Part shown: positions 35,075 to 48,524 of the stretch, piece after piece
Position numbering within the stretch: the first letter of the stretch is position 1
Layout: the number at the start of each line of letters is the position of its first letter
Origin: Rhizomys pruinosus
Lineage: Eukaryota > Chordata > Mammalia > Rodentia > Spalacidae
Assembly (NCBI GenBank): GCA_009823505.1
Contig: VZQC01000280.1
Location: 34,978-98,977, forward strand
Length of the DNA stretch: 64,000 nucleotides
Reading direction: 5' to 3'
Notes under the pieces: generated by a model
The model's database searches: none
Told to the model about the DNA's origin: nothing
Seen by the model: the letters and a program-made list of their open reading frames with translations, nothing else
Position numbers and translations under genes: made by a program

Positions 35075-35402
35075 TAAGCGTGGTGGCACATACCTGGAAC
35101 AGAAGTACCAGGAGACTGAGGCAGGAAGATCAGGAATTTGAAGCCAACCTGTGTTGAAATAGCAATACAAACCCTCTGAACTCAAAAAAGCCCAGGACAG
35201 ATTGATTCAGAGCAGAAGTCTTAAAGGTCCAATACTTCTTAAATTATTCAAAAAGATAGAAACAGGGGGAAACCTCATAAACCTGAGTATGAAGACAGTA
35301 TCTCTCCAATGCTCAAACCAGGTAAAGAAACAACGAAGAAAACTAAAGTCCTATATCATTATTGAACATAGACACAAAGATCTCAAGAAAAATACTAGAA
35401 AA

Positions 35403-35437
<35 letters not shown>

Positions 35438-35440
35438 ACC
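35075..35440 (+). mobile_element. B1-like element and old L1 ORF2 fragment with (CA)n
   Basis: A sense B1-like element (about 35,075-35,175) is followed by a sense L1 ORF2-like fragment (about 35,190-35,400). A perfect (CA)n tract then runs 35,403-35,438. Confidence 0.55.
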
Positions 35441-35490
35441 CAAAAGATCATTCACCATGATAATCAAGTCAGCTTTATTCCTTTTATTGG

Positions 35491-35568
35491 CCATTTATAT
35501 GATTTATTACATTTATTGATACAAATGTATTGACTTACATCAATAAATGCAATAAATCATATAAATGG
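35491..35568. repeat. Near-perfect 30-bp inverted repeat (hairpin)
   Basis: The arms 35,491-35,520 and 35,539-35,568 are reverse complements with one mismatch in 30, around an 18-nt loop. They are A/T-rich, with TTTATATGATTTATTAC in the left arm. The structure is repeated with indels in the noisy copy at about 43,270-43,355. Confidence 0.85.
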
Positions 35569-36089
35569 ACTTCAAGAGGAAAGAAGGACTAACCAGGAGC
35601 TGGGAAGCAGGACACTCCTGTTATTCCCAGCCTCTGGCAGGGACATGTATGAAACAGTTGCTTTCAAGTTCTCTGCCCTAGGCTGCCTAGCTAGTTACTC
35701 TCTCCTGTCCTCATCATTCCTCCTTCTGAAGAGGTAAGCTTAAGTGTCACAAGGGCACCTGGGTGACCAGCTCTCCATCTTCTTCCTGCTGATTGGGGTC
35801 CTTTAGGTGCAGCAGTTGGGGTATCCATACAGTGGGTCTATCTTAAGATACTTCAAAAATGCACGTGTGATGTAGGGAGGAAATAAGTCCTTGACTAGCA
35901 TCTGTATAAAGAGGTTGGGGGAGGTAAAGGCAGGAGGAGGCAAGAAGTGAAATTGGAGCCCTTGGAGCAGAGGAAGTGGTTTCTTCATGCTGGAAACATT
36001 CAAGACTTCCTGCAGAAACTCAGCATTAGAAGCCCGAGGTGCAGGACACGGGGAAGCCAGATCAATGATGTTCAAAATGTCTGAGTTAA

Positions 36090-36947
36090 AGTCAGTTATA
36101 CTACATTGGCAGGAGGAGGTCAGAAGAGGGCACTGGATCACCTGGAACTGGAGTTATGGATGGTTGTTTGCTGCCATGTGGGTGCTGGTTGCAAACCCAG
36201 ATCCTCTGCAAGAGCCATCAGTCCTCTATGAGCTGAGCCATTTCTCCAGCTCCACCCTCACAAGGATGTTAATCTGGGCTCTGGGCTTGACTTGAGAGTG
36301 ATGACCCTAGGCTCTGCTTTCTGATTTGATAGCTGTTGGAGTGGCTGGAGTCACAGGCTGAGGTCTGCTCAGATGGTGTCTAAGATCCTGCAGGACGCTC
36401 ACCTGTTTGTTGTCAGAGGAAGTTCTTTAAGGTTCCCATTTGGATTGCCAAATGCTATCAAGAACTTTGGAGAGTCCATGTTGGGTATCGTATGTTACTG
36501 TGGAAACTGGGGTAGAAACGACTCAGAAGGAGCTCAAGCATGGTTTTATTAGAGTTTGAGAGAAAAACACCAGTGTGGGTGGGCAGTAAATATTGGAAGC
36601 TGTGGGAGGAGGAAGATGGAGAGAAAGAGAGAAACTATGTCCTGTGTAAGCAGCCGCATGGCAAAGGCTGGGGTGGGAACATTCAGAGAAAGACTGAGGA
36701 ATCCCAGAGCACTGGGGATCACATGTCCAGCCTTTCCTCAGTATGCAAAGGAAGAAGAGACAGGGATGGAGGAAAGGGAACAGCTGTGATTTCCTGACTG
36801 AAGATTTAGACAAGTGGACAGGTCACATGGCAGAGACTGCAGTTTTGCCTGATAGAAGCTCGGCAATCATCTGCATAGCAGAGACTTTAAAGAACATTTA
36901 ATTTCTCTTTATTAGTACTGTATGTGTAGATGATATGTTTGTGTGAA

Positions 36948-36998
<51 letters not shown>

Positions 36999-37135
36999 AG
37001 TGCCTGTGCAGACCTGGAGACAAGTTATGGAGCACATTCTCTCCTGCTTTTCCATGGGATCTGGGGATTGAACCCAGGTTTCCTGGCTTGTGCAGCAAGT
37101 TTCTTTTCCCACTGAACCATCTCTCTAGACCTGGA
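36090..37135. mobile_element. Two B2/B3-like SINEs, unique interval and (TG)n tract
   Basis: An antisense B3-like SINE covers about 36,100-36,255 (CCATTTCTCCAGCTCC at its right end). A second antisense SINE covers about 36,900-37,130 (GGGGATTGAACCCAGG, CCATCTCTCTAGACC) and contains a pure (TG)n tract at 36,953-36,995. Between them no exon is seen. Confidence 0.7.
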
Positions 37136-37859
37136 CTTTAGACTATTTAACTGATTCTAGAACAAATATGGACTTGGGGCCTTTGGAATGCAATGAGTGT
37201 TCTTTGTATTGAGAAAGAAAGTGCTGTGAGTGTTTCAGACAGAATGGTCAGGGAAAGATGGACTTGCTTTGTGTGTGAGCAGAGGACCATGAAAGACAGC
37301 GGTCGGGGCAGCAGAGGGAGGGGGCAGGATTGAAGGAACCTGAAAAGGAGCCAGGGCAGGGAGGAATGTGGGGCCTGGGTCACAGAGGAATACAGAGTGG
37401 TGGAGGAGAGAGAGGAGAGAAGGGGTCTGTCCACAGAAGGCTGTGTAGACCATGGTGAAGACTTTGATCTTTTCCGCAATGTGGGGTCTTTAGAGAGCTT
37501 GGAAAATGAGACTATTAACTATAATACGTTTCAATCTTATTTGATAGAAGAATTCACTGTGTAGTCCTTGCTGAACTGGAACTCACAATATCCAGCAGGC
37601 CACCCATGGCCTAATGGAGATCTCTGTCTCAGAACATAAATGCATCTAAATCAAGCATGCACAGGTTGTTCTTACCATTAGTCCCTCAGCAGCGTAGCAC
37701 ACTGACCATTTATTCAGTATTTAATTTGTTGGCTGGGCAGCCATCTAGAGATGATTTAAGGTTACAATAGGTGGCAGTGGGTTATTTGCAAACACTGTAC
37801 TATTTTACGTGAGAGATTTTAGCCCTGGGTACTTTGGTCCTCCTGGAAGCAACTCCCTG

Positions 37860-38270
37860 TAGATGTTGTGCTGGATAGCTTTAGTGTCAACTTGACACAC
37901 CTGGGTTGAGGGAGCCTCAACTGGGGAATTGGCTCCATTGGACCGGCCTGTGGCCATGACTGTGGAGTATTGTCTTGATTGTTGGGCAATGTGGGGTCCA
38001 GCCCACTATGGGTGGTGCCATGCTGGGCAGGTTGTTGTGTACTGTATAAGAGTGCAGGTTGGCAGGGGAGCAAGCCAGTGAACAGCATTCCTCCATGGCC
38101 TGTGCTTCAGCTCCTGCCTCCAGGTTCCTGCCCTGAGTTCCTGCCTTGGGCTCCCTGAGTGATGAACTGTGACCCAGAAGATGTGAGCTGAATAAACCCT
38201 TTCCTCCCCAAGTTGGTGTTGGTCAGAGTGTTTTGTCACAGCGGTGGAAGACAAACTAGAACAGATGTGA
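37860..38270 (+). mobile_element. Rodent interspersed repeat (URR1- or MaLR-like)
   Basis: About 410 bp from GCTTTAGTGTCAACTTGACA through CCTCCATGGCC, CAGCTCCTGCCTCCAGGTTC and AATAAACCCTTTCCTCC to TTTTGTCACAGCGG. This is a high-copy rodent repeat that I recognise but cannot assign firmly to a family. Confidence 0.6.
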
Positions 38271-38459
38271 AGAGAGGACAGCATTGCCTGTCTGTTTCCA
38301 AGTCCTTTATTGTGGCTCTGATTCTCCTCAAGATGGTCCAACACAGGCCCATTATGTTTCCTTCCCATGTCACCCAGTGAGTGGGTCAAGGGTGAAAACA
38401 GGTTGAAGCTGGGCCTCAGGAATTGTCAGAGAGATCTGTGTACAGTCAAATAGACTGAA

Positions 38460-38490
38460 GGGGAGGGAGGGAGGGAGGGAAGGAGGGAGG

Positions 38491-38540
<50 letters not shown>
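38460..38540. repeat. (GGGA)n(GA)n purine tract
   Basis: About 80 bp of pure purine, GGGA repeats followed by GA repeats, some 325 bp upstream of exon 2. Confidence 0.9.
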
Positions 38541-38542
<2 letters not shown>

Positions 38543-38863
38543 CATATACTCCAATCTGGCCTCCAATTACATACGTATCTAAGAATTACCTCCAATTCCT
38601 GATCCTCCCCTCTCTTTCCCCAGTGTTCAGATTATACACATGTCCCCACCCCAACTGAATAGCAGCAGTGTACTGCTAGGACATCTAACCGATCAGTGTA
38701 GACCCTGGCTGGGATGGTGACCCTTCAGTTGCTGCTTTCTCAGAAGAGGAAAGGCAGCCTGGGCCAGACATGACATGCCTAATTACCAATCTAAGTGTCT
38801 TCATAGTTTAACAATGAAATGTGTGCTCACTAACCACAACCCTGTTGTCTTTATGCTTGGTAG

Positions 38864-39026
38864 ATTCGAGAAAAATATGGAGATGTGTTCACAGTGTACC
38901 TGGGGCCAAGGCCCATGGTTGTGCTGTGTGGGACAGAGGCTATAAGGGAGGCTTTGGTGGACCAAGCTGAGGCCTTTTCTGGCCGGGGGACAATTGCTGT
39001 GGTCAGGCCAGTCTTCGGGGAATATG
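38864..39026 (+). CDS. CYP2B exon 2 (clean copy)
   Basis: 163 nt after a TTGGTAG acceptor and before a GTGAGT donor, the canonical CYP2B exon 2 length. It encodes residues 58-112 (last codon split): [17 protein letters not shown], the [11 protein letters not shown] segment, and [10 protein letters not shown], which leads into substrate recognition site 1. Ile101, Val104 and Phe108 match known CYP2B active-site positions. Residue 105 is Arg, where rat and mouse proteins have an acidic residue. The frame joins exon 1 and exon 3 without a break. Confidence 0.95.
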
Positions 39027-39132
39027 GTGAGTGCCTCAAAGACAATGGATGGGTGGGGTGGTGGACAGGTCCCAGAATGTGAGTGTGAGAGACTGCAGGG
39101 GAAGGGTGGGGGAAAGACCCAGGTTTCTTTGA

Positions 39133-39342
<210 letters not shown>

Positions 39343-39419
39343 TGAGACAGGGAGATGTGTGGAAAGAAAGAGAATGACACAGAGGAGTACAAGGAGTTCT
39401 CTAAGAGGCACAGAGACAG

Positions 39420-39515
39420 AGACAGTCAGAGGAGATGGGGGAGGGGAGGAGAGTGAAGTGGATGGTATGGGAAGGGAGAGGAGGGGAGGGGAGGGGAGGA
39501 GAGTGAGTTTCTGAG
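39420..39515. repeat. Purine-rich (GGGGA)n tract in intron 3
   Basis: About 90 bp of G/A-rich sequence start about 110 bp after exon 3. In the second copy the matching tract is about 430 bp long (47,225-47,660). Confidence 0.8.
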
Positions 39516-40344
39516 CTCCCACATCAGCCCCCAGAGGCCAAGCTCTTACCCTATTTTTAGCCTCAACCCCTACATAGCCCTTCCTTCTTGCACCCTGCCT
39601 TCCCACCATTCTCCTTAGTGCTCAGCTTCCCGTGTAGATCAAATGCTCAGCTTACCGTGTAGATCGCATGCTCCGCTTCCCGTGTGGGTCACATGCATTC
39701 TCATCTCTGCTTCACATTCACCATCGTCCCTCAGCCTGTGGGACCCATGCTCCCTGCATAGACTCTCAGCTACTCAGCAGCTTCTTTTGATATATAATGT
39801 TTTATTGATTCCAGGATTTCATTCAGTGTGTTTGCTCACATTCAGACTTCCCTTCTCCAGCCCTTTTATGATTTTTATTGAATTTTTACAGTTTTCATGT
39901 AGTATGGTGGGATTTAAACCTCTTCCCCTAGCCTCACCTCTCCTTATTGCCCCTGCCCAACTTAATGTGCTCTATTACATATAAAATAAGGACTATAGAG
40001 TCTGATTTGTGTCCCCAAATGTCCTTCCATGTGGATCCACACACTGGAGCCTGGTTCACCTACTGAGAGTCCCATCCTTGAAAGGGACCGATGCCCCCTC
40101 TCCCTGCGGGCATTGCTTGTCAGTAGTTCATGAGGTTGGGTTGGGGTTTCTTACCCAGTTCCTGATGTCTATACTCGGATTTTGTCTGGTTTGAGAGTGC
40201 ATGGGACTTGTGCATGCTGTCTGCATTCCTGAGTTCATATGAGTAACTGACCAGCTGCCTGGAAGATTGTAAGATCCGGAGTGGTGGCCGACCACAAGGA
40301 AATGGAGGTTCTCAGACATGGCAAGCTCTTCTTTCAAGCTCCAA

Positions 40345-40757
40345 CTCTTCTAACGATCTGTGGATTGCCTAGGCCCCCTGTCTCCATGCCCCTCTGCTCT
40401 TCTAAGGATCTGTGGATTGCCTAGGCCCCCTGTCTCCATGCCCCTGTGCTCTTCTAAGGATCTGCGGATTGCCTAGGCTCCCTGTCTCCATGTCCCTGTG
40501 CTCTTCTAAGGGTCTGTGGATTGCCTAGACCCCTGTCTCCATGCCCCTGTGCTCTTCTAAGGATCTACGGATTGCCTAGGACCCCTGTCTCCATGCCCCT
40601 GTGGTCTTCTAATGGTCTGTGGATTGCCTAGACCCCCTGTCTCCATGCCCCTCTGCTCTTCTAAGGGTCTGTGGATTTCCTAGGCCCCCTGTCTCCATGC
40701 CCCTCTGCTCTTCTAAGGATCTGTGGATTGCCTAGGCCCCCTGTCTCCATGCCCCTG
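40345..40757. repeat. Minisatellite, 52-bp unit, about 8 copies
   Basis: Tandem 52-bp unit containing TCTGTGGATTGCCTAGGCCC and CTGTCTCCATGCCCCTGTG. It starts about 1 kb after exon 3. The array stops within a unit at 40,757, where sequence identical to 32,981 begins (shared GTGAAGAATTG). That is the junction of the second copy of exons 2-3. Confidence 0.93.
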
Positions 40758-43189
40758 TGAAGAATTGCCCCCATCCCCACAATGATGAGAAATGCTGGGC
40801 ATGCTGTCACACACTTCCAGTGCCTGCACCAGAGAGCCAGAAGCAGGCAGATCTCTGTGGGTTTGAGGGATCCAGGACTAAACAGTAAGATGCCATCTTC
40901 AAAACAAAAACAGTACAAGAATTATTCAAAATGATCCTCCACTGCATAGTACCAGGGGTGGTAGGATCAGGATGGTGAGCTGCATCCCCTGCCCTACAGG
41001 AGCTGGCATCATTGTAGAAGATGTAGAAGAAACACAAAGGTAAGGTATTGTTTACCCAGGTGATATTGAACACAAGCAAAGAAAACAGGAATTTTAATTT
41101 TTTTTTTATGTTATTTCTGTATGTTGTATCAATGTACTGTCTGCATGCAGTCTGTGCGCCCGTGTTGTGCATGCCGCGGAGGTCAGAAGAGGGTCTCGGA
41201 TTCCCCTGGCGCTGGAGTTTCTCCTGGAATTGGAGTTTTAACGGCTCTCGGCCGCCATGTGTGGGTGCTGGGGATCGAACCCCGGGTCCTCTGTTAGAGG
41301 CAGTCGGCGCTCTTAACCGCTTAGGCCATCTCTCCAGCCCCAGAAACAGGAATTTTAATATTATCCAATAGCTGTTAGCATTTCTTCAAGGGGTAGGTCG
41401 CAAACAGAGCCCCAAGGACTGTCTTGATGTATGATTAGTGGGAGAAAGAAGTCATCACTGAGCAATTGTGGTCAGGTGAGAAAGGAGTGGGCACAGGAGA
41501 ACGAGGCCCTGATGCAGCCCAGAAGATGCAGGGGTTGAATGTTGGTCATTGGAGGAAGTGGCTTGATTGAAGTGGAGGGGAATGGTAAGAGGTGAAGTGG
41601 GTCATCTAGGCCAGATGAAGTCTCCTGGCCTTTGAGTCTGTTTTCTGTTGCTGTAACAAAATGGAAGAAGGTAAGGATTTTATAAAGTAAGGAGGTTTAT
41701 TGGGGTAGACAGAAGGCTCAGGATTAAGAATATTTGCACTTCTTCCAGAGGACCCTAGTTCAGTTCTATCACCTGGGTCTGATGACTCACAACCATGTGT
41801 AACCCCAGTTCCAGGGATCCAATGCCTTCTTCAGTTCTCCTCGTTCACCAACATACAAGTGGCATGGGTGCACACACACAAATAATATTAATATTAATAA
41901 TAATACACTCAGTAAAATGTAAGGATGTTTCTGTATTTCATAAGTGTGAATGTTGACAGTCCAAGATCAGGCTCTCCATCTGTCCAGGCTCTGGGAAGAC
42001 CCTCTGCACATGTCACAACATGGAGAGGAAAGAGCATCTGTCACACAAAGAAGAGACTAACCATGTTGAGTAGCCTGTCTATGACAATCCATTCTCTGAG
42101 GAACAAGCTGACTCTGTGAGACCAGCATTACTCCTTTCTTAGAGAACGACCTTCAAACCCTAATTCCCCTCACTGGGTCCACCTCTCACAGACTGGAACT
42201 CTTCTCAACATGGCCACTGTGTGCCCCAAGCCTCCAGCATGGGGAGCCATGGAAGACACACTTAAAACTTGCTCAAACCCCAGTGCATGAAGCAGATAAG
42301 AATCAAAGGGCAGCTGGTGCAGACAGACAGTGCTGAGTGCCAAGTGCTTGTGATGTCCATGGTGATCCCAGAAACAGCCAGCATGCACCACTCAAGCAGG
42401 TTGTGGGTGAGCCTGGAGCCTGATCCAGACATTGCTGCTGGGGACCACACACACTTGCAGAGCTCCAGCTCAGTTCCAAACTGCTTGTTCTTCCATGATC
42501 AGGTCGGCCTGGGCTTGTTGACATGCAATCTGGAATGTTCTCTGAGTTTCAGCTGTGGCTCAAGAAGCTGAGGGACACTCTCTTAAGCAGCTGTGTTTAG
42601 GAAAGACGGCTATGTGGGTTTTTATTATCATGTGTGGTTTATTAAGATTGATGTCTTAGTTATGAAGAAATTCTGTTGGTCAAGGGTAGAAAAGCAGAGA
42701 AAAGCTGTGGCCTCTCGTAGCTGCCAACATTTGGGTTTGAACACATGATGTTCTTACAACTTAAAAATAATGTTTTAATTTTGTTTCAAAATTATGTGTT
42801 AAAAGCTGTTAGTTTGGGGAGATTATTTCAGTGTCATTTAAAAAATATATTATTTAGCTAAGCGTGGTTGGCACATACCTGGAACAGAAGTACCAGGGAG
42901 CTGAGGCAGGAAGATCAGGAATTTGAAGCCAACCTGTGTTGAAATAGCAATACAAACCCTCTGAACTCAAAAAAGCCCAGGACAGATTGATTCAGAGCAG
43001 AAGTCTTAAAGGTCCAATACTTCTTAAATTATTCAAAAAGATAGAAACAGGGGAAACCTCATAAACCTGAGTATGAAGACACTATCTCTCCAATGCTCAA
43101 ACCAGGTAAAGAAACAATGAAGAAGAAAACTAAAGTCCTATATCATTATTGAACATAGACACAAAGATCTCAAGAAAAATACTAGAAAA

Positions 43190-43229
<40 letters not shown>

Positions 43230-44734
43230 AAAAGACTCATTTACCAGATGATAATAAGTCAATCTTTCCTTTTATTGCCATTTATATGATTTATTACATT
43301 TATGATACCAAATGTTATGACTTCATCAATAAATGCAATAAATCATATAATGGACTTCAAGAGGAAAGAAGGACTAAGCAGTAGCCGGGAAGCAGGACAC
43401 TCCTGCTATTCCCAGCCTCTGGCAGGGACATGTAATGAAAACAGTTGCTTTCAAGTTCCCTGCCCTAGGCTGCCTAGCTAGTTACTCTCTCCTGTCCTCA
43501 TCATTCCTCCTTCTGAAGAGGTAAGCTTAGTGTCACAAGGGCACCTGGGTGACCAGCTCTCCATCTTCTTCCTGCTGATTGGGGTCCTTTAGGTGCAGCA
43601 GTTGGGGTATCCATACAGTGGGTCATATCTTAAGATACTTCAAAAATGCACGTGTGATGTAGGGAGGAAATAAGTCCTTGACTAGCACTGTAAAAGAGCT
43701 GGGGGATTAAAGGCAGGAGAAGAGGCGGGAAGTGAAGTTGGGAGCCCTTGGAGCAGAGGAAGTGGTTTCTTCATGCTGGAAACATTCAAGACTTCCTGCA
43801 GAAACTCAGCATTAGAAGCCCGAGGTGCAGGACACGGGGAAGCCAGATCAATGATGTTCAAAATGTCTGAGTTAAAGTCAGTTATATACATTGCGAGGAG
43901 TGGAGGTCAGAAGAGGGCACTGGATCACCTGGAACTGGAGTTATGGATGGTTGTTGCTGCCATGTGGTGCTGGTTGCAAACCCAGTCCTCTGCAAGGAGC
44001 ACATCAGTCCTCATGAGCGAGCCATTTCTCCAGCTCCACCCTCACAAGGATGTTAATCTGGGCTCTGGGCTTGACTTGAGAGTGATGACCCTAGGCTCTG
44101 CTTTCTGATTTGATAGCTGTTGGAGTGGCTGGAGTCACAGGCTGAGGTCTGCTTAGATGGTGTCTAAGATCCTGCAGGACGCTCACCTGTTTGTTGTCAG
44201 AGGAAGTTCTTTAAGGTTCCCATTTGGATTGCCAAATGCTATCAAGAACTTTGGAGAGTCCATGTTGGGTATCGTATGTTACTGTGGAAACTGGGGTAGA
44301 AACGACTCAGAAGGAGCTCAAGGGATGGTTTATTTAGAGTTTTGAGGAAAAACACCAGTTGGTGGGTGGGCAGTAATATTGGAAGCCTGTGGGAGGAGGA
44401 GATGGAGAGAAAGAGAGAAACTATGTCCTGTGTAAGCAGCCGCATGGCAAAGGCTGGGGTGGGAACATTCAGAGAAAGACTGAGGAATCCCAGAGCACTG
44501 GGGATCACATGTCCAGCCTTTCCTCAGTATGCAAAGGAAGAAGAGACAGGGATGGAGGAAAGGGAACAGCTATGATTTCCTGACTGAAGATTTAGACAAG
44601 TGGACAGGTCACATGGCAGAGACTGCAGTTTGCCTGAAGAAGCTCGCAACATCTGCATAGCAGGGACTTTAAAGAACATTTAATTTCTCTTTATTAGTAC
44701 TGTATGTGTAGATGATATGTTTGTTGTGAATGAC

Positions 44735-44770
<36 letters not shown>

Positions 44771-46293
44771 CTGTCTGTGTGTGTTACAGTGCCTGTGCAG
44801 ACCTGGAGACAAGTTATGGAGCACATTCTCTCCTGCTTTTCCATGGGTCTTGGGGATTGAACCCAGGTTTCCTGGCTTGTGCAGCAAGTTTCTTTTCCCA
44901 CTGAACCATCTCTCCTAGACCTGGACTTTAGACTATTTAACTGATTCTAGAACAAATATGGACTTGGGGCCTTTGGAATGCAATGAGTGTTCTTTGTATT
45001 GAGAAAGAAAGTGCTGTGAGTGTTTCAGACAGAATGGTCAGGGAAAGATGGACTTGCTTTGTGTGTGAGCAGAGGACCATGAAAGACAGCGGTCGGGGCA
45101 GCAGAGGGAGGGGGCAGGAATTGAAGGGAACCTTTGAAAGGAGCCAGGGCAGGGAGGAAGCTGGGGCCTGGGTCACAGAGGAAACAGAGTGGTGGAATGA
45201 GAGAGGAGAGAAGGGGCGTCCACAGGAAGGCTGTGTAGACCCATGGTGAAGACTTTGATCTTTTCCGCAATGTGGGGTCGTAGAAGCTTCGAAAATGAGA
45301 CTATTAACATAATACGTCAATCTTATTTGATAGAAGAATTCACTGTGTAGTCCTTGCTGAACTGGGAACTCACAATGATCCAGCACGGCCACCCATGGCC
45401 TAATGGAGATCTCTGTCTCAGAACATAAATGCATCTAAATCAAGCATGCACAGGTTGTTCTTACCATTAGTCCCTCAGCAGCGTAGCACACTGACCATTT
45501 ATTCAGTATTTAATTTGTTGGCTGGGCAGCCATCTAGAGATGATTTAAGGTTACAATAGGTGGCAGTGGGTTATTTGCAAACACTGTACTATTTTACGTG
45601 AGAGATTTTAGCCCTGGGTACTTTGGTCCTCCTGGAAGCAACTCCCTGTAGATGTTGTGCTGGATAGCTTTAGTGTCAACTTGACACACCTGCGGTGAGG
45701 GAGCCTCAACTGGGGAATTGGCTCCATTGGGACCGGCCTGTGGCCATGACTGTGGAGTATTGTCTTGATTGTTGGGCAATGTGGGGTCCAGCCCACTATG
45801 GGTGTGCCATGCTGGGCAGGTTGTTGTGTACTGTATAAGAGTGCAGGTTGGGCAGGGGAGCAAGCCAGTGAACAGCATTTCCTCCATGGCCTTTGTGCTT
45901 CAGCTCCTGCCTCCAGGTTCCTGCCCTGAGTTCCTGCCCTGGGGCTCCCCTGAGTGATGAACTGTGACCCAGAGAGATGTGAGCTGAATAAACCCTTTCC
46001 TCCCAAGTTGGCTGTTGGTCAGAGTGTTTTGTCACAGCGGTTGGAAGCAAACTAGAACAGATGTGAAGAGAGGACAGCATTGCCTGTCTGTTTCCAAGTC
46101 CTTTATTGTGGCTCTGATTCTCCTCAAGATGGTCCAACACAGGCCCATTATGTTTCCTTCCCATGTCACCCACAGTGAGTGGGTCAAGGGTTGAAAACAG
46201 GTTGAAGCTGGGCCTCAGGAATTGTCAGAGAGATCTGTGTACAGTCAAATCAGACTGAAGGGGAGGGAGGGAGGGAGGGAAGGAGGGAGGGAG

Positions 46294-46339
<46 letters not shown>

Positions 46340-46657
46340 AGATTCATATACTTCCAATCTGGCCTCCAATTACATACTGTATCTAAGAATTACCTCCAAT
46401 CTCACTGATCCTCCCCTTCTTTCCCCAGTGTTCAGATTATACACACTGTCCCCACCCCAACTGAATACAGCAGTGTACTGCTAGGACATCTAACCGATCA
46501 GTGTAGACCTGGCTGGGATGGTGACCCTTCAATTGCTGTTTCGTCAAAGGGCAGCTGGGCGGACATGACATGCCTAATTACCAATCTAAGTGTCTTCATA
46601 GTTTAACAATGAAATGTGTGCTCACTAACACAACCCTGTTGTCTTTATGCTTGGTAG

Positions 46658-46818
46658 ATTCGAGAAAAATATGGAGATGTGTTCACAGTGTACCTGGGGC
46701 CAAGGCCCATGGTGTGCTGTGTGGGACAGAGGCTATAAGGGAGGCTTTGGTGGACCAAGCTGAGGCCTTTTCTGGCCGGGGGACAATTGCTGTGGTCAGG
46801 CCAGTCTTCGGGAATATG
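46658..46818 (+). pseudogene. CYP2B exon 2, second copy with frameshifts
   Basis: It matches 38,864-39,026 but is 161 nt. One T is missing in the GGTTGTG run and one G in the GGGGAA run, so the frame breaks twice. Splice sites are unchanged. Loss in homopolymer or near-homopolymer contexts, with otherwise near-perfect identity, points to sequencing error. Confidence 0.88.
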
Positions 46819-46950
46819 GTGAGTGCCTCAAAGACAATGGATGGGTGGGATGGTGGACAGGTCCAGAATGTGAGTGTGAGAGACTGCAGGGGAAGGGTGG
46901 GGGAAAGACCCAGGTTTCTTTGACTTCCTCTGTAACCTGTTCATCCCTAG

Positions 46951-47101
46951 GTATGATTTTTTCCAATGGAGAGCGCTGGAAGACCCTTCGAAGATTCTCC
47001 CTGGCCACCATGAGGGACTTTGGGATGGGGAAGCGAGACAGTGGAGGAGAGGATTCAGGAGGAGGCGCAGTGTCTGGTGGAGAAGTTGCGAAAAACCCAG
47101 G
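46951..47101 (+). pseudogene. CYP2B exon 3, second copy with a frameshift
   Basis: 151 nt against 150 in the clean copy. One A is inserted in AAGCGAGACA and one substitution lies just after it. Splice sites are intact. It would shift the reading frame. Confidence 0.88.
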
Positions 47102-47224
47102 GTGAGTGTGAGAGCATGGGGAGGAGAAGATGGTGAGACAGGGAGATGTGTGGAAAGAAAGAGAATGACACAGAGGAGTACAGAGGAGTTCTCTAAGAGG
47201 CACAGAGACAGAGACAGTCAGAGG

Positions 47225-47660
47225 AGATGAGGGAGGGGAGGAAGAGAGGGATGGAGAGAAAGGAAAAAAGGGGGAGGGGGAGGGCAGGGAGAGGAAGTGG
47301 AGGATGGGAGGGGGAGGTGAGGGTTAGGAAAGTGAATTGGGATGGTAGGGAAGGGGAGGGAGGGGAGGGGGATGGAGAGAAGAAAAAGAAGGGAGGGAGA
47401 GGGGAGGAGGGGAGGGGAAGGGAGAAGGGAGGGGAGGGAGGGGAGGGGCCAAGTGCGATGGTATGAGAAGGGGGAGGGGAGGGAAGGGAGGGGAAGGGGG
47501 AGGGGAGGGTAGGAGGTTGAGTATTGGTATGGGAAGGGAGAGGAGGGGAGGGGAGGGGAGTGGAGAATGGGGCAGAGGAGGAGGGGGGGGTGAAGGGGAC
47601 GGAGGAGGGAGGGAGGGGGAAGGGAAGTGACGGGAGGGAGGGGGGAGGGGCGGGGGAGGA
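47225..47660. repeat. Expanded (GGGGA)n purine tract
   Basis: About 430 bp of G/A-rich repeats with GGGAGGGGAGG motifs, on the site of a tract of about 90 bp in the clean copy. Either the clean copy is collapsed or this tract is an expanded allele or read error. Confidence 0.8.
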
Positions 47661-48524
47661 GAGTGAGTTTTCTGACTCTCCACATCAGCCCCAGAGGCCA
47701 AGCTCTTACCCTATTTTTAGCCTCAACCCCTACATAGCCCTTCCTTCTTGCACCCTGCCTTCCCACCATTCCTTCCTTAGTGCTTCAGCTTCCCGTGTAG
47801 AATCAAATGCTCCAGCTTACCGTGTAGATCTGCATGCCTCCGCTTCCCGTGTGGGTCGACATGCATCTCAATCTCTGCTTCACTATTCACCATCGTCCCT
47901 CAGTCCTGTGGGACCCATGCTCCCTGCATAGACTCTTCAGCTACTCAGCAGCTTCTTTTGATAGTTATAATGTTTTTATTATTCCAGGATTTTCAGTTGT
48001 TTTCACATTCAGACTCTCCCTTCTCTCCAGCCCTTTTTGATTTTTATTGATTTTTACAGTTTTCATGTGTATGTGGGATTTAAACCTCTTCCCCTAGCCT
48101 CACCTCTCCTTTATTGCCCTGCCCAAACTTTAATGTGCTCTATTACGATATAAAATAAGGGATATAGAGTCTGATATGTGTGTCCCCGAATGTCCTTCCA
48201 TGATAGGATCCACCACTGGAGCCGGTTCAACTTGACTAGAGTCCCAATCCTGAAGGGACCGATGCCCCTCTCCTGCCGGGGCATTGCTTGTTCAGTTAGT
48301 TCTGAGGTTGGGTTTGGGTTTCCTTACCCAGTTCCTGTGTCTATATTGGATTTTGTCTGGTTTGAGAGTGCATGGGACTTGTGCCTATGCTGTTGATTCC
48401 TGAGTCATCTGATAGTTAAACTGGACCAGCTGCTGGAAGATTGTAAAGATCCCGGAGTGGGTGGCCGACCACAAGGAAATGGAGGTTCTCAGACATGGCA
48501 AGCTCTTCTTTCAAGCTCCAACTC

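Noticed and set aside
40345..40757. Minisatellite as a CRISPR array
   Set aside because: The 52-bp units are contiguous with no spacers, and the sequence is a mammalian intron.
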